Assembly: GCF_007970665.1 (NCBI RefSeq)
Contig: NZ_CP042430.1
Coordinates: forward strand, 2,790,001 to 2,854,000
Source: Baekduia soli
GTDB lineage: Bacteria; Actinomycetota; Thermoleophilia; Solirubrobacterales; Solirubrobacteraceae
Direction: 5' to 3'
Length of the DNA stretch: 64,000 nucleotides
The notes beneath the pieces were generated by a model. That model ran no database searches and had not been told where the DNA came from. It saw nothing but the letters and a program-made list of their open reading frames with translations. The position numbers and the translations under genes were made by a program. Of the stretch, positions 20,513-29,127 are shown in pieces; position 1 is the stretch's first letter, and each line of letters starts with the position of its first letter.

Positions 20513-21280
20513 ATGGCGGATCGCAGCCCGTTCGCACGGCTCGACGCGCCCTGGGCGCGGCGCCCGCCGGCGCGGGCGGTGCGCGAGGTGTTCCTCATGG
20601 CCGTGCTCGGCCCGATCATGGACCTCTACACCCGGCGGCGGGTGGGCGGCCGCCGGCACCTGTCCGGCGTGCGCGGGCCGGTGGTCTTCGTCGCCAACCA
20701 CTCGAGCCACATGGACACGCCGACCATCCTGCGCTCGCTGCCGCGCCACCTGCGCCGGCGCACGGCCGTGGCCGCCGCCGCGGACTACTTCTACCGCAGC
20801 CGCACGCGGGCGGCCGCGGTCTCGCTGGCCTTCAACACCGTGCCGATGCAGCGCCACGGCGGCGGCCTGCACCCGGCCTCCACGCAGCACGTCGACGAGC
20901 TGCTGCAGCAGCGCTGGAGCCTGCTCATGTTCGCCGAGGGGACCCGCTCGCGCCGCGGCGACGTCGGGCGCCTGCGCTCGGGCGCGGCGGTCCTGGCCGC
21001 CCAGCACGACGTCGCGCTGGTCCCCGTCTACGTCGGCGGCACCCACGCCGCGATGCCGCCCGGCCAGGGCTGGCCGCGCCGCGAGCCCGGCCGCGGGCCG
21101 GGCCGCCGGCACCCGATCGAGGTGCGCTTCGGGCCGCCGATCCGCCCTCGCGCGGGGGAGGACCGCCGGCAGGTCATGGAGCGCGTGCGCCTGTTCTTCG
21201 CCGAGTCCGGGGCGACCACGACGCCCGCCGGCCGCGGCGCCGACGCGGCCGCGCCCGCGCTCGGGCCCCGGACCGGGTAG
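20513..21280 (+). CDS. PlsC-like 1-acylglycerol-3-phosphate acyltransferase family protein
   Basis: 255 residues; ATG is preceded by AGGA and lies 8 bp after the AGPS-like stop, so co-transcription is likely. The acyltransferase motifs are clear: NHSSHMDTPT (HX4D catalytic pair, about residue 65), FNTVPMQRHGG, MFAEGTRSRRGD (motif III), and ALVPVYVGG (motif IV). A hydrophobic segment near residue 30 suggests membrane association. It would transfer an acyl chain to a lysophosphatidate-type acceptor, including an alkyl-glycerol-phosphate made from the AGPS product. The C-terminal 25 residues are Ala/Gly/Pro-rich. Confidence 0.9.
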   Translation: MADRSPFARLDAPWARRPPARAVREVFLMAVLGPIMDLYTRRRVGGRRHLSGVRGPVVFVANHSSHMDTPTILRSLPRHLRRRTAVAAAADYFYRSRTRAAAVSLAFNTVPMQRHGGGLHPASTQHVDELLQQRWSLLMFAEGTRSRRGDVGRLRSGAAVLAAQHDVALVPVYVGGTHAAMPPGQGWPRREPGRGPGRRHPIEVRFGPPIRPRAGEDRRQVMERVRLFFAESGATTTPAGRGADAAAPALGPRTG

Positions 21281-21326
21281 GACACCGCGCGTCCAGGACG
21301 GGCGGCGCGGCGTCAGGCCCGCGACG

Positions 21327-21620
21327 GTGCCGGTCGATGAGACCACCATGCCCTCTCGAGGCCGGGCCGCCGGCCTGCACCCCACCATCCCCGCACCGCC
21401 CGCCGACCGCCTGCCGGCGCCCGTCGCCGATGCGGTGCGCGCCGCTGAGCGCCACGCCCGCGGCGGCCCGCCGCCGTCGGTCGCCCAGACCGCGGCGCTC
21501 GTCGAGCTGACCAGCTGGGCGTTCCACGGCGTCGCGCCGGGGCACGAGGCCTACGAGGACCGCCTGTCGGCGTGGATCGCCGGCGTGCAGGCGCGGCACG
21601 GCGGCCGCGCAGCCTCCTAG
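21327..21620 (+). CDS. Small hypothetical protein
   Basis: Up to 97 residues (GTG 21327; ATG 21348 gives 90). No family recognised. The composition is Ala/Arg/Pro-rich at the start, then a more ordered, probably helical part: TAALVELTSWAFHGVAPGHEAYEDRLSAWI (in two adjoining segments). Codon third positions are strongly GC, as in neighbouring genes, which supports coding, but no strong ribosome site is visible. The 220 bp after it (21621-21841) contain no gene that I can support; a CATGAT -10-like hexamer at 21773-21778 may serve the next gene. Confidence 0.45.
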   Translation: MPVDETTMPSRGRAAGLHPTIPAPPADRLPAPVADAVRAAERHARGGPPPSVAQTAALVELTSWAFHGVAPGHEAYEDRLSAWIAGVQARHGGRAAS

Positions 21621-21841
21621 CGACGCCCCGGCCGCGCGTCGGCGGCGCCGACGCGCGATGGCGCAGCGGCACCACGCGTGGATGGTCGCGCGCGAAGCCG
21701 CGCGGCACCGTCTTCAGCGAACAGGCCGGCCGCCGAGAGCTCGACGGGTGGTGTGCCGGGGGGCACCTTGGCATGATGGCGCTCGTGGCCGCCGCGCCCG
21801 CGGCGACCGCCGACCGGGGCATCGACAGAAAGGCGGGGCGC

Positions 21842-22684
21842 ATGGCCACGATCACCGATCTCGAGGGCCGGCAGGTCGACCGCGCCAACGCGACGGGGCT
21901 GACGCCGGTGGTGTTCATCCACGGCCTCTGGCTCCTGCCGAGCAGCTGGGACCGCTGGGCCGCGGTGTTCGAGGAGGCCGGCTACACGCCGCTGACCCCG
22001 GGGTGGCCCGACGACCCGCAGACCGTCGAGGAGGCCAACGCCCGCCCGGAGGTCTTCGCCCACAAGACCGTCGGCCAGGTGGCCGACCACTTCGGCGAGG
22101 TCATCGGCGGACTCGTCAGGAAGCCCGCCGTCATCGGGCACTCCTTCGGGGGCCTGCTGACCCAGATCATCGCCGGCCGCGGCCTCGCGGCCGTCTCGGT
22201 GGCCATCGACCCGGCGCCGTTCCGGGGCGTGCTGCCGCTGCCGATCTCCGCGCTGAAGTCCGCCTCGCCCGTGCTCGGCAACCCGGCCAACCGCAACCGC
22301 GCCGTGCCGCTGACCTACGAGCAGTTCCGGTTCGGCTTCGCCAACGCGGTGAGCGAGGAGGAGGCGACCGAGCTGTATCGCGAGTACGCGGTCCCGGCCG
22401 CGGGCGCGCCGCTGTTCCAGGCCGCGACCGCCAACCTCAACCCGTGGACGGAGGCCAAGGTCAACAGCAAGAACCCCGAGCGCGGGCCGCTGCTGATCAT
22501 CTCGGGCGAGAAGGACAACACGGTGCCGTGGGCGATCGCCAACGCCTCGTTCAAGAAGCAGAAGCGCAACCCGGGCGTCACCGAGATCACCGAGATCGCG
22601 GGCCGGGGCCACGCGCTGACGATCGACAGCGGCTGGCGCGAGGTCGCCGACACGGCGCTGGCGTTCGTGAAGCGCTTCACCTAG
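21842..22684 (+). CDS. Alpha/beta-hydrolase family protein
   Basis: 280 residues from ATG 21842, preceded by AAAGGCGGGG. Alpha/beta-hydrolase fold with the oxyanion region VVFIHGLWLLPSSWD, nucleophile elbow VIGHSFGGLLTQ (Ser near residue 102), acid ISGEKDNTVPW and histidine GRGHALTI. It resembles non-haem haloperoxidase/esterase-like hydrolases that are common in soil actinobacteria. The substrate is not predictable. It is likely monocistronic: the next gene has its own TACAGT promoter element (22700-22705) and ribosome site. Confidence 0.88.
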   Translation: MATITDLEGRQVDRANATGLTPVVFIHGLWLLPSSWDRWAAVFEEAGYTPLTPGWPDDPQTVEEANARPEVFAHKTVGQVADHFGEVIGGLVRKPAVIGHSFGGLLTQIIAGRGLAAVSVAIDPAPFRGVLPLPISALKSASPVLGNPANRNRAVPLTYEQFRFGFANAVSEEEATELYREYAVPAAGAPLFQAATANLNPWTEAKVNSKNPERGPLLIISGEKDNTVPWAIANASFKKQKRNPGVTEITEIAGRGHALTIDSGWREVADTALAFVKRFT

Positions 22685-22753
22685 GGCGGGGCGCCCCGGT
22701 ACAGTCGGCCGACGGGGACGCAGCACGGAAACGGCATTCCAAGGGAGGCACAG

Positions 22754-24760
22754 GTGCTCGGTCAGGTCGGTTGGAGAAGGATCCTCGGCGCGGCATGGCT
22801 CCTGGCGGTGACCGCGCTCGGCGCGATCGGGGCGACCGTGGCGTCGGCCGGCTGGCTCGGCGCGGGCGAGCCGGTGGTCAACCCGGCGGGCAACGCGGTC
22901 GGGGCGCCGTCGCTGGCCGTCGCGCGCGACGGGACGGCCTTCGTCGCCTTCCAGCACTTCGTCGGCGCCACGAGCCGGGCCTCGGTGATCATCCGCGGGC
23001 CGGGGGGCGCGTTCGGCGCGCCGCGGGATCTGTCGGATCCCAACCATGACGCGTTCAGCCCGGCGATCGCCGTCGACCGCCAGGGCAACGCGACGTTGGC
23101 GTGGCTCGACAACACCGACGGCATCCGCGTGAACTTCCGGCCCGCCGGAGGGGACTGGGCGGCGACCTCGCAGCTGCTCGCCGCCGGGCCGATCTTCAAC
23201 GGGCCCAGCGTCGCGGTCGGCGACAACGGCGCGGCGGTCGTCGCCTGGGGTCGCAACACCGGGGGGCAGGTCACCCAGGTCGAGGCCAAGATCCGCGCCG
23301 GGGCGGGCCAGTCCTTCGGGTCGCTGCTGACCCTGTCGCCCAACGCCGGCACCGGCCTGTGCCGCCCGCCGAAGGTCGCGATGGACGCCGCCGGCGACAT
23401 GGCGGCAATCTGGACCCGGCGCACGAGCAACGCCGGCGACTACCACGTCGAGTCCGCGGTCAAGCCGGCCGGCGGCGCGCTGCAGCCGCCCGAGCCGCGG
23501 TCGCCGACGACGGGCAACTCGGACTGCAACGTCGACATCCACATGACGCCCGGCGGCAACGTGACGGCGATGTGGGACTTCAACGACACCGTCAACCCGA
23601 CGTTCGTCTCCTACGAGGACCGCAGCGCCCCGTTCGCGAGCGGGACGTGGGGCGGGGCGGCGAAGCTGTCGGTGCCCAGCGTGACGTCGTTCGCCCCGGC
23701 CTTCTCGCTCGACGAGCACGGCGACACCGCCGCCACCTGGCTCGCGGGCGGACAGCTGTTCTCCGCGGTCCGCCGGGGCTCGGGCGGCTTCACCCCAGCC
23801 AAGGCGCTGTCGGGCGCAACCGGCACGTCGCCAGGCGCGGTCGGCGCGTCGCCGACGGGCGATGCGCTGGCGGCCTTCGTCGGCATGTCCAACGGGACCG
23901 ATGCGATCTTCGGCGCCCACCGCGGGCCGACCACCGACTTCGGCGAGGTCACCCCGGTCGCCACCACGCCGCCGGGCGCCGTCAGCCTGGACTCGCCCGA
24001 CGTCGCGCTGGACGACCAGGGCAACGGCTTCGCCGCGTGGGAGCGCAACGCCAACAACACCTACTCGGTGCAGGTCGCCGGCTACGACCCCGTCGCACCG
24101 GCGATCTCCGTGCTGGCGGTCCCCGCGGCCGGGACCGCCGGGCAGCCCGTCGGCATGGCCGCCACCGCCACCGACCGCATGTCGGGCGCCGCGGTGCACT
24201 TCGACTTCGGCGACGGCGGGGGCGCCGACGGGGCCGGCGTCACGCACGTCTACGGCGCGGCCGGCGCCTACACGGTGACCGCGACCGCCACCGACGGCGC
24301 CGGCAATCGCTCGTCCGCGGCGGCCGTCATCCAGATCGCCCCGGCGCCCGCGGGCGGCGGGGGCGCCGGCGGGGGCGGGGGCGGCGGGCCGAAGGTCACG
24401 CCGAGCGTGGCCGCGGTGACGTCGCTGACCTGGGACCGCCTGTCCAGCGGCAGCACGCGCATCAAGACCCTCGTGCTCGAACGGCTGGCCGGACCCGAGA
24501 AGGTCCGGCTCGCCTGCCTGGGCAGGAGGCTCGGGTGCCGCAAGGCCGCCACGCGGACGATCACCAGGCACGGCCGGAAGCTCAGCCTCACCAAGTACGT
24601 CAAGGGCATGACGCTGCGGCCGCGGGCGCAGATCACGCTGACCGTCACCCGCCCGGGCTACATCGCGCGGATCTTCAAGTACACGATGGTCAACCGTCGC
24701 GACCCGAGGAAGACCACCCGCTGCCTGGCGCCGGGGGCGAAGAAGTCGCGGACCTGCTGA
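22754..24760 (+). CDS. Secreted PKD-domain protein
   Basis: 668 residues. GTG start after AAGGGAGGCACAG. The N-terminus is a signal peptide: basic WRR, a hydrophobic core (AAWLLAVTALGAIGATV), cleavage probably near VASAGW. Residues about 40-440 are repeats of a beta-rich type with periodic APSLAVARDG, SPAIAVDRQGNATLAW and SVAVGDNGAAVVAWGR phrases, suggesting a beta-propeller. A PKD-like Ig domain follows near 455-530 (VHFDFGDGGGADGAGVTHVY), then a Gly-rich linker and a basic C-terminal domain with three cysteines. Probably extracellular, binding surfaces or polymers. No catalytic motif seen. Confidence 0.82.
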   Translation: MLGQVGWRRILGAAWLLAVTALGAIGATVASAGWLGAGEPVVNPAGNAVGAPSLAVARDGTAFVAFQHFVGATSRASVIIRGPGGAFGAPRDLSDPNHDAFSPAIAVDRQGNATLAWLDNTDGIRVNFRPAGGDWAATSQLLAAGPIFNGPSVAVGDNGAAVVAWGRNTGGQVTQVEAKIRAGAGQSFGSLLTLSPNAGTGLCRPPKVAMDAAGDMAAIWTRRTSNAGDYHVESAVKPAGGALQPPEPRSPTTGNSDCNVDIHMTPGGNVTAMWDFNDTVNPTFVSYEDRSAPFASGTWGGAAKLSVPSVTSFAPAFSLDEHGDTAATWLAGGQLFSAVRRGSGGFTPAKALSGATGTSPGAVGASPTGDALAAFVGMSNGTDAIFGAHRGPTTDFGEVTPVATTPPGAVSLDSPDVALDDQGNGFAAWERNANNTYSVQVAGYDPVAPAISVLAVPAAGTAGQPVGMAATATDRMSGAAVHFDFGDGGGADGAGVTHVYGAAGAYTVTATATDGAGNRSSAAAVIQIAPAPAGGGGAGGGGGGGPKVTPSVAAVTSLTWDRLSSGSTRIKTLVLERLAGPEKVRLACLGRRLGCRKAATRTITRHGRKLSLTKYVKGMTLRPRAQITLTVTRPGYIARIFKYTMVNRRDPRKTTRCLAPGAKKSRTC

Positions 24761-24774
24761 GCCGCCGCGGACGA

Positions 24775-25179
24775 TCAGCCGCTGCCGCCGCCGACGACCG
24801 TGTCGCCGCCGGTGGACTTCGGCTTGCTCGTGGCTTTGGGGGCCGACTGCACCGGGGTGCTCTGGACCGGCGCGCTCTGCACCGGGGAGCTCGAGGTCGA
24901 GGGCGACGACGCCGCCGGCGTCGAGGACCCGGAGGAGGAGGGCTTCTTGGCCTTCTTCCTGATCGGCGCCGCGGCCAGCGCGGGCACCGCGGCGGCCGCC
25001 GTCTGCGGCGCGGTGACCTTCGGGGCCTGCGCGGGCAGCGCGACGACCGGGGCGGCCGTGGGCGCCGCCGTGCCGCCCCCCGAGGACTTCGTGGCGAGGC
25101 CGATCCCGAACGCCGCGGCGAAGGCGATGAGCGCCGCCACCGCGATGGGCAGGACCGGGAGCGAGCGCGTGGTCGTCAT
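24775..25179 (-). CDS. Small single-pass membrane protein with Ser/Pro/Ala-rich tail
   Basis: 134 residues. The start MTTTRSLPVLP is followed by one hydrophobic segment (IAVAALIAFAAAFGIGLAT), then a long low-complexity exterior tail with KKAKKPSSSGSS and SPVQSAPVQSTPVQSAP repeats, ending in GDTVVGGGSG. A TACGAT -10 element 6 nt before the ATG indicates a leaderless mRNA. No family recognised. It is divergent from the injection-system regulator and convergent with the PKD gene. A role in the injection system is possible by position only. Confidence 0.65.
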   Translation of the reverse strand: MTTTRSLPVLPIAVAALIAFAAAFGIGLATKSSGGGTAAPTAAPVVALPAQAPKVTAPQTAAAAVPALAAAPIRKKAKKPSSSGSSTPAASSPSTSSSPVQSAPVQSTPVQSAPKATSKPKSTGGDTVVGGGSG

Positions 25180-25185
25180 GGGGCG

Positions 25186-25191
25186 ATCGTA
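25186..25191 (-). promoter_or_regulatory. -10 element of the small membrane protein gene (leaderless)
   Basis: TACGAT on the minus strand, 6 nt before the ATG at 25179. The spacing places the transcription start at or next to the start codon. Confidence 0.5.
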
Positions 25192-25234
25192 GTGCGGCCC
25201 CGGCGCGGCGCCCAGCCCCGAAGGGGCAACCGTC

Positions 25235-25264
25235 TTGACGCACCGATCGGCACCGGGATACGGT
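25235..25264 (+). promoter_or_regulatory. Candidate promoter at the head of the injection-system cluster
   Basis: TTGACG (25235-25240), 18-bp spacer, TACGGT (25259-25264). It would give a leader of about 110 nt before the NarL-type regulator gene. I see no good ribosome site in front of ATG 25384. Confidence 0.45.
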
Positions 25265-25383
25265 CGGGCCGACAGCAGGACCAGGCAGGCCCCCGACCGA
25301 AGGGACCGGGTCGTGCGCGTTCGTCGGCCACCGCAGACACGCTGGGGCCGCGCACTCCGCGCGGCGCTCGCCGGTGCGCGCGC

Positions 25384-26031
25384 ATGACCGACGCGATGCA
25401 CGTCTTCGTCGTCGAGCCCCATCCGATCTTCCGGCGCGGGCTGACAGAGTGCCTGCGGTCGCTGCAGGCCGTCGGGCGCGTCACCGAGTCCGCCGAGGTG
25501 GCCGAGGCGATCGCCCATCCGGCCTTCGCCGACGCCGACGTCGTCGTCGTCGACCACGAGCTCCCGGGCACGCGAGGCCTGCTGCGGGCCCGCGACGGCC
25601 AGGGCGACGGCGTCATCGTCCTGCTGGCCGACAGCTACGGCGACATCCGCGAGGCCGTCGAGGCCGGCGCCATCGGGTTCCTGTCGCGCAGCACGCTGAC
25701 CCCCGAGTCGCTCGCCGGCGCGGTGCAGGCGGCGGCCAACGGGACGCGCGTCGTGACGCCGGGGCTGCTGGCCGGGCTCGCGGGCCGGCGGCCGGCCGCG
25801 ACGGGCACGGCGGTCGGCGCCGGCGGACCCCCGGGCGCCTCCTGGCTCAGCGGCCGCGAGCAGCAGGTCCTCACGCTCATCGCCGATGGGCTGCCGACCC
25901 GCGAGGTGGCCCAGCGGCTGTCCTACAGCGAGCGGACCGTCAAGAACGTGCTGCACGACGTCGTGATCAAGCTGGGGGCCCGGAGCCGCTCGCAGGCCGT
26001 CGCCCATGCGGTGCGCGACGGGCTGATCTGA
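25384..26031 (+). CDS. NarL/LuxR-family response regulator, first gene of the injection-system cluster
   Basis: 215 residues. The N-terminal receiver domain starts MHVFVVEPHPIFRRGLTECL with the probable phospho-acceptor Asp in VVVVDHELPG. The C-terminal LuxR-type helix-turn-helix reads WLSGREQQVLTLIADGLPT, REVAQRLSYSERTVKNVLHD. The receiver lacks the usual MDxxMP pattern, so phosphorylation is uncertain; no histidine kinase is adjacent. The stop overlaps the next ATG (TGATG), which ties it to the DUF4255 gene and makes it the likely transcriptional regulator of the injection system. Confidence 0.88.
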   Translation: MTDAMHVFVVEPHPIFRRGLTECLRSLQAVGRVTESAEVAEAIAHPAFADADVVVVDHELPGTRGLLRARDGQGDGVIVLLADSYGDIREAVEAGAIGFLSRSTLTPESLAGAVQAAANGTRVVTPGLLAGLAGRRPAATGTAVGAGGPPGASWLSGREQQVLTLIADGLPTREVAQRLSYSERTVKNVLHDVVIKLGARSRSQAVAHAVRDGLI

Positions 26032-26927
26032 TGGCGCTCATCGTCGACGTCCCGCTGAACACCAGCATCGCCGACCTCGACGAGGCGCTGCGCACGCTCC
26101 TGCGCCGCGAGCTGGAGCGCCACGGCTTCGAGGGCGTCGACGTGGCCTTCGACGCGCCGTCGAAGGAGTGGTCGGGCAAGCTGACCAGCCCGACCGTCGA
26201 CCTCTTCCTCTACGACCTGCGCGAGGCGCTGGACCGCACGGTCGCCACGCCGACCGAGCAGCGCGGCAACGGCCAGACCGTCGTGCACCAGCCGCCGATG
26301 CGCCTCGAGCTGACCTACGCGGTGACCGCGTGGACCCAGGCGGTGGAGGACGAGCACCGCCTGCTGTCCCAGGTGCTGGCGATCCTCATCTCGCACCGCA
26401 AGCTGCCCGCCGACGTGCTCGAGGGCCGGCCCGGCGGCCCGCGCCTGCCCGAGATCGCGACGTCCGTGGGCCGCCCGCGCGAGGAGAAGGCCGACTTCTG
26501 GACGTCGGTCGGCGGTCAGTACAAGGCGTCGATCGACCTCGTGGCCCACCTGCCGGTCGAGTCGGGCGCGACCTTCGTGCGCGGTCCCGAGGTGCGCACC
26601 CAGACGCTGCGCGTGGGGGTGGCCGAGGGCGGCCGCGGGACGCTGACCGAGCTGCACCGCTGCGGCGGCACCGTGCTCGACGCCGAGGGCGAGCCCGTCC
26701 GCGACGCGTGGGTCGCCCTCCCGGACTCCGGGCGCTGGACGGCGACCGACCGCGACGGGCGGTTCCGGCTCGGCCGCGTGCCCTCCGGCGAGCAGCGCGT
26801 GATCGTCCGGACCGCCGCCGGCGACGAGGCCGAGGCCGTCGTCACGGTGCCCGGGCCGGGGGCCGATCTCGTCGTCGGAGGGCGGCCGAAGCGACGGTCG
26901 GGCAAGCGCGACGACGACGGCACGTGA
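26031..26927 (+). CDS. DUF4255/Pvc16-like tail terminator protein with C-terminal beta-sandwich
   Basis: 298 residues. Residues 1-190 match the Pvc16/DUF4255 type (early DLDEALRTLLRREL, then LTSPTVDLFLYDLREALDR, and MRLELTYAVTAWTQAVEDEHRLLSQVLAIL), a conserved eCIS component that caps the distal end of the sheath and tube. Residues about 215-280 form a carboxypeptidase-regulatory-like beta-sandwich (GGTVLDAEGEPVRDAWVAL, DRDGRFRLGRVPSGEQRVIV), an appended domain. The last 15 residues are basic. A stem-loop follows the stop. Confidence 0.88.
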   Translation: MALIVDVPLNTSIADLDEALRTLLRRELERHGFEGVDVAFDAPSKEWSGKLTSPTVDLFLYDLREALDRTVATPTEQRGNGQTVVHQPPMRLELTYAVTAWTQAVEDEHRLLSQVLAILISHRKLPADVLEGRPGGPRLPEIATSVGRPREEKADFWTSVGGQYKASIDLVAHLPVESGATFVRGPEVRTQTLRVGVAEGGRGTLTELHRCGGTVLDAEGEPVRDAWVALPDSGRWTATDRDGRFRLGRVPSGEQRVIVRTAAGDEAEAVVTVPGPGADLVVGGRPKRRSGKRDDDGT

Positions 26928-26934
26928 TGGGTCG

Positions 26935-26959
26935 ATCGGGCAACGACGCGTTGCCCGAT
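26935..26959 (+). terminator. Perfect stem-loop after the DUF4255 gene
   Basis: ATCGGGCAACG-ACG-CGTTGCCCGAT, 11-bp perfect arms, 8 nt after the DUF4255 stop and about 100 nt before the sheath gene. No U-tract follows. It could be a partial terminator or an mRNA-processing site that separates low regulator expression from high sheath expression, or an operator. Confidence 0.45.
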
Positions 26960-27055
26960 TGGCTGCCCGGACCGTCCTGTCTCGCGCTCCCCCCGGTCTG
27001 AGAGGGTTGCCCGGAACCAGGGCATTCCACGACCGAAGCTGGAAGAAGGAGCTCC

Positions 27056-28612
27056 ATGCCGACCTATCTCACGCCGGGCGTGTACGTCGAGGAGATCCCC
27101 TCGGCGAACAAGCCGATCGAGGGCGTGGGCACCGCGGTGGCGGCCTTCGTGGGCCTGGCCCCCGGAGGCCCGGTCAACACCGCGATGCGGATCTCGAACT
27201 GGAGCCAGTTCGCGCGGCTCTACGGCGATCCGCAGAACCCCGAGAACGGACCGTTCATGGAGGGCGCCTACCTCGCGCACTCCGTCTACGGGTTCTTCCA
27301 GAACGGCGGCTCGCTGTGCTGGATCGTCCGCGTCGGCGCCGACGGCGCCGCCGAGAAGCCGCGCGCCGCGCTGCCCGCCGCGACCGACCGCGGTGTGGAG
27401 GCGCTGCGCGCCGTCGCCCTCGAGGGCGCGCCGGAGCCGGTCAGCGTCGAGATCGTCGAGGACCCGTCCGTCGCCGAGGAGTCCGAGAAGGAGGGCGCCG
27501 AGATCACCTACACGGTGACCATCAGCGCCGGCAACGACCGGGAGGAGTACCCGGGCGTCTCGCTCAAGAAGGGCCGCAACAACCTCGCGACCAAGATCAA
27601 CGGCGCCTCCAAGCTCGTCAAGATCGAGGAGACCGGCGCGTCGCTGCCCGACACGCGCGTGGCGCCCGGCAAGTACCTGCTGTCGGCCCCGCCGTCGGCG
27701 CCCAACGCCATCAGCGCCACCGACTTCGAGGGCGACGTCGCCTCCCGCAGGGGCATGGGCGGCCTCGCCGCGATCGACGAGATCACGATGGTCGTGATGC
27801 CCGACGCGATGACGCTCAACGGCGACGGGTCCCAGCTGCGCGACCTGCAGGGCAAGATGATCGCCCACGCCGAGAACTCCGGCGACCGCCTCGCGATCCT
27901 CGACGCGCCGCCCGACCTGCTGCCCCAGGACGTCCTGGAATGGCGGATGAACACCGCGGGCTACGACTCCAAGATGGCCGCGCTCTACTACCCGTGGATC
28001 GAGGTCATGGACCCGCTGACCAAGCGGCCGCTCATGGTCCCGCCGTCCGGGCACGTCGCGGGCGTGTGGTGCCGCGTCGACGAGACCCGCGGCGTCCACA
28101 AGGCGCCGGCCAACGAGGTCATCCTCGGCGCCAACGGTCTCGGCTTCCAGGTCACCCAGGCCGAGCAGGGCGGCCTGAACAAGGTGGGGATCAACTGCAT
28201 CCGGGCGTTCCCCGGGCGCGGCATCCGCATCTGGGGCGCGCGCACGCTGTCCAGCGATCCCGAGTGGCGCTACATCAACGTCCGCAGGCTCTTCAACTAC
28301 GTCTCGGAGTCGATCATGGAGGGCACGCAGTGGAGCGTGTTCGAGCCCAACGACCAGATGCTGTGGATGTCGTTGAAGATCGCCGCCCAGAACTTCCTCA
28401 TGCGCACGTGGCGCAGCGGGGCGCTCTTCGGGTCGACGCCGGGCGAGGCGTTCTTCGTCAAGTGCGACGCCGAGACCAACCCGCCTGAGGTCATCGAGGC
28501 CGGGCAGGTGGTCTGCGAGATCGGCATCGCGCCCGTCAAGCCCGCCGAGTTCGTGATCTTCCGCCTCAGCCAGTTCACCGGCGGCGGCGGCGAGGGCGAG
28601 GTCAGCGAATGA
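27056..28612 (+). CDS. Contractile tail sheath protein
   Basis: 518 residues; ribosome site GAAGGAG precedes the ATG. The N-terminus MPTYLTPGVYVEEIPSANKP is the classic sheath opening shared by eCIS and phage sheaths. C-terminal landmarks are GIRIWGARTLSSDPEWRYIN and RRLFNYVSESIMEGTQWSVF, which include the extended beta strands that mesh sheath subunits. It forms the contractile outer cylinder. A variable domain lies between about 100 and 220 (acidic, EEEsEKEGAE-like). Only one sheath gene is present, whereas Photorhabdus PVC has three. It lies directly before the first tube gene. Confidence 0.96.
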   Translation: MPTYLTPGVYVEEIPSANKPIEGVGTAVAAFVGLAPGGPVNTAMRISNWSQFARLYGDPQNPENGPFMEGAYLAHSVYGFFQNGGSLCWIVRVGADGAAEKPRAALPAATDRGVEALRAVALEGAPEPVSVEIVEDPSVAEESEKEGAEITYTVTISAGNDREEYPGVSLKKGRNNLATKINGASKLVKIEETGASLPDTRVAPGKYLLSAPPSAPNAISATDFEGDVASRRGMGGLAAIDEITMVVMPDAMTLNGDGSQLRDLQGKMIAHAENSGDRLAILDAPPDLLPQDVLEWRMNTAGYDSKMAALYYPWIEVMDPLTKRPLMVPPSGHVAGVWCRVDETRGVHKAPANEVILGANGLGFQVTQAEQGGLNKVGINCIRAFPGRGIRIWGARTLSSDPEWRYINVRRLFNYVSESIMEGTQWSVFEPNDQMLWMSLKIAAQNFLMRTWRSGALFGSTPGEAFFVKCDAETNPPEVIEAGQVVCEIGIAPVKPAEFVIFRLSQFTGGGGEGEVSE

Positions 28613-28648
28613 CCCCGCCGTGTGACCTGACCGCAGAAAGGAACACCG

Positions 28649-29098
28649 ATGTCTGACCAGGTGGTCACCCCCGGTACCCACTTCAAGCTCGACCTCGGCG
28701 GCAAGGAGAGCGGGCTGCTGTTCAAGTCGGCCTCGATGCCGACCGGCACGCTGGCCCTCGGCGACTTCCAGACCTCCGACGGCAACGGCGGCCCGGTCCA
28801 GAGCTGCGGCGGCGGCACCAAGGTGCAGTGGTCCGACGTCACGCTCATGCGCGGCGTCGACAAGGACCAGGAGCTCTACAACTGGTTCAAGGACGTCAAG
28901 GAGAAGGGCGTCTGCTCCGACACCCAGCTCGACATCAAGATCATCGCGCTCGACAGCCAGAACGAGCCGCTGAAGACCTGGAGCCTGACCGGGGCGGTCA
29001 TCAGCTCCTACGGGATGAGCGGCGTCGACGCCGAGAGCGGCGCGATCCTGACCGAGCAGGTCTCGATCAAGTTCACCGACGCGACGCTCGAGTCCTAG
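28649..29098 (+). CDS. Inner tube protein 1 (Pvc1/gp19-like)
   Basis: 149 residues; AGAAAGGAAC ribosome site. T4 gp19-like tube fold: VTPGTHFKLDLGGKESGLLF at the start, VQWSDVTLMRGVDKDQELYNW in the middle, and ILTEQVSIKFTDATLE at the end. This is the main tube subunit in eCIS, stacking as hexamers inside the sheath. Position immediately after the sheath is standard. Confidence 0.94.
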   Translation: MSDQVVTPGTHFKLDLGGKESGLLFKSASMPTGTLALGDFQTSDGNGGPVQSCGGGTKVQWSDVTLMRGVDKDQELYNWFKDVKEKGVCSDTQLDIKIIALDSQNEPLKTWSLTGAVISSYGMSGVDAESGAILTEQVSIKFTDATLES

Positions 29099-29127
29099 GT
29101 CCGGGGAGGGGAGGAGGCGACCCGCGG

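Noticed and set aside
21621-21841. Possible small gene between the hypothetical protein and the hydrolase
   Set aside because: No frame with a credible start, ribosome site and codon pattern; treated as intergenic.
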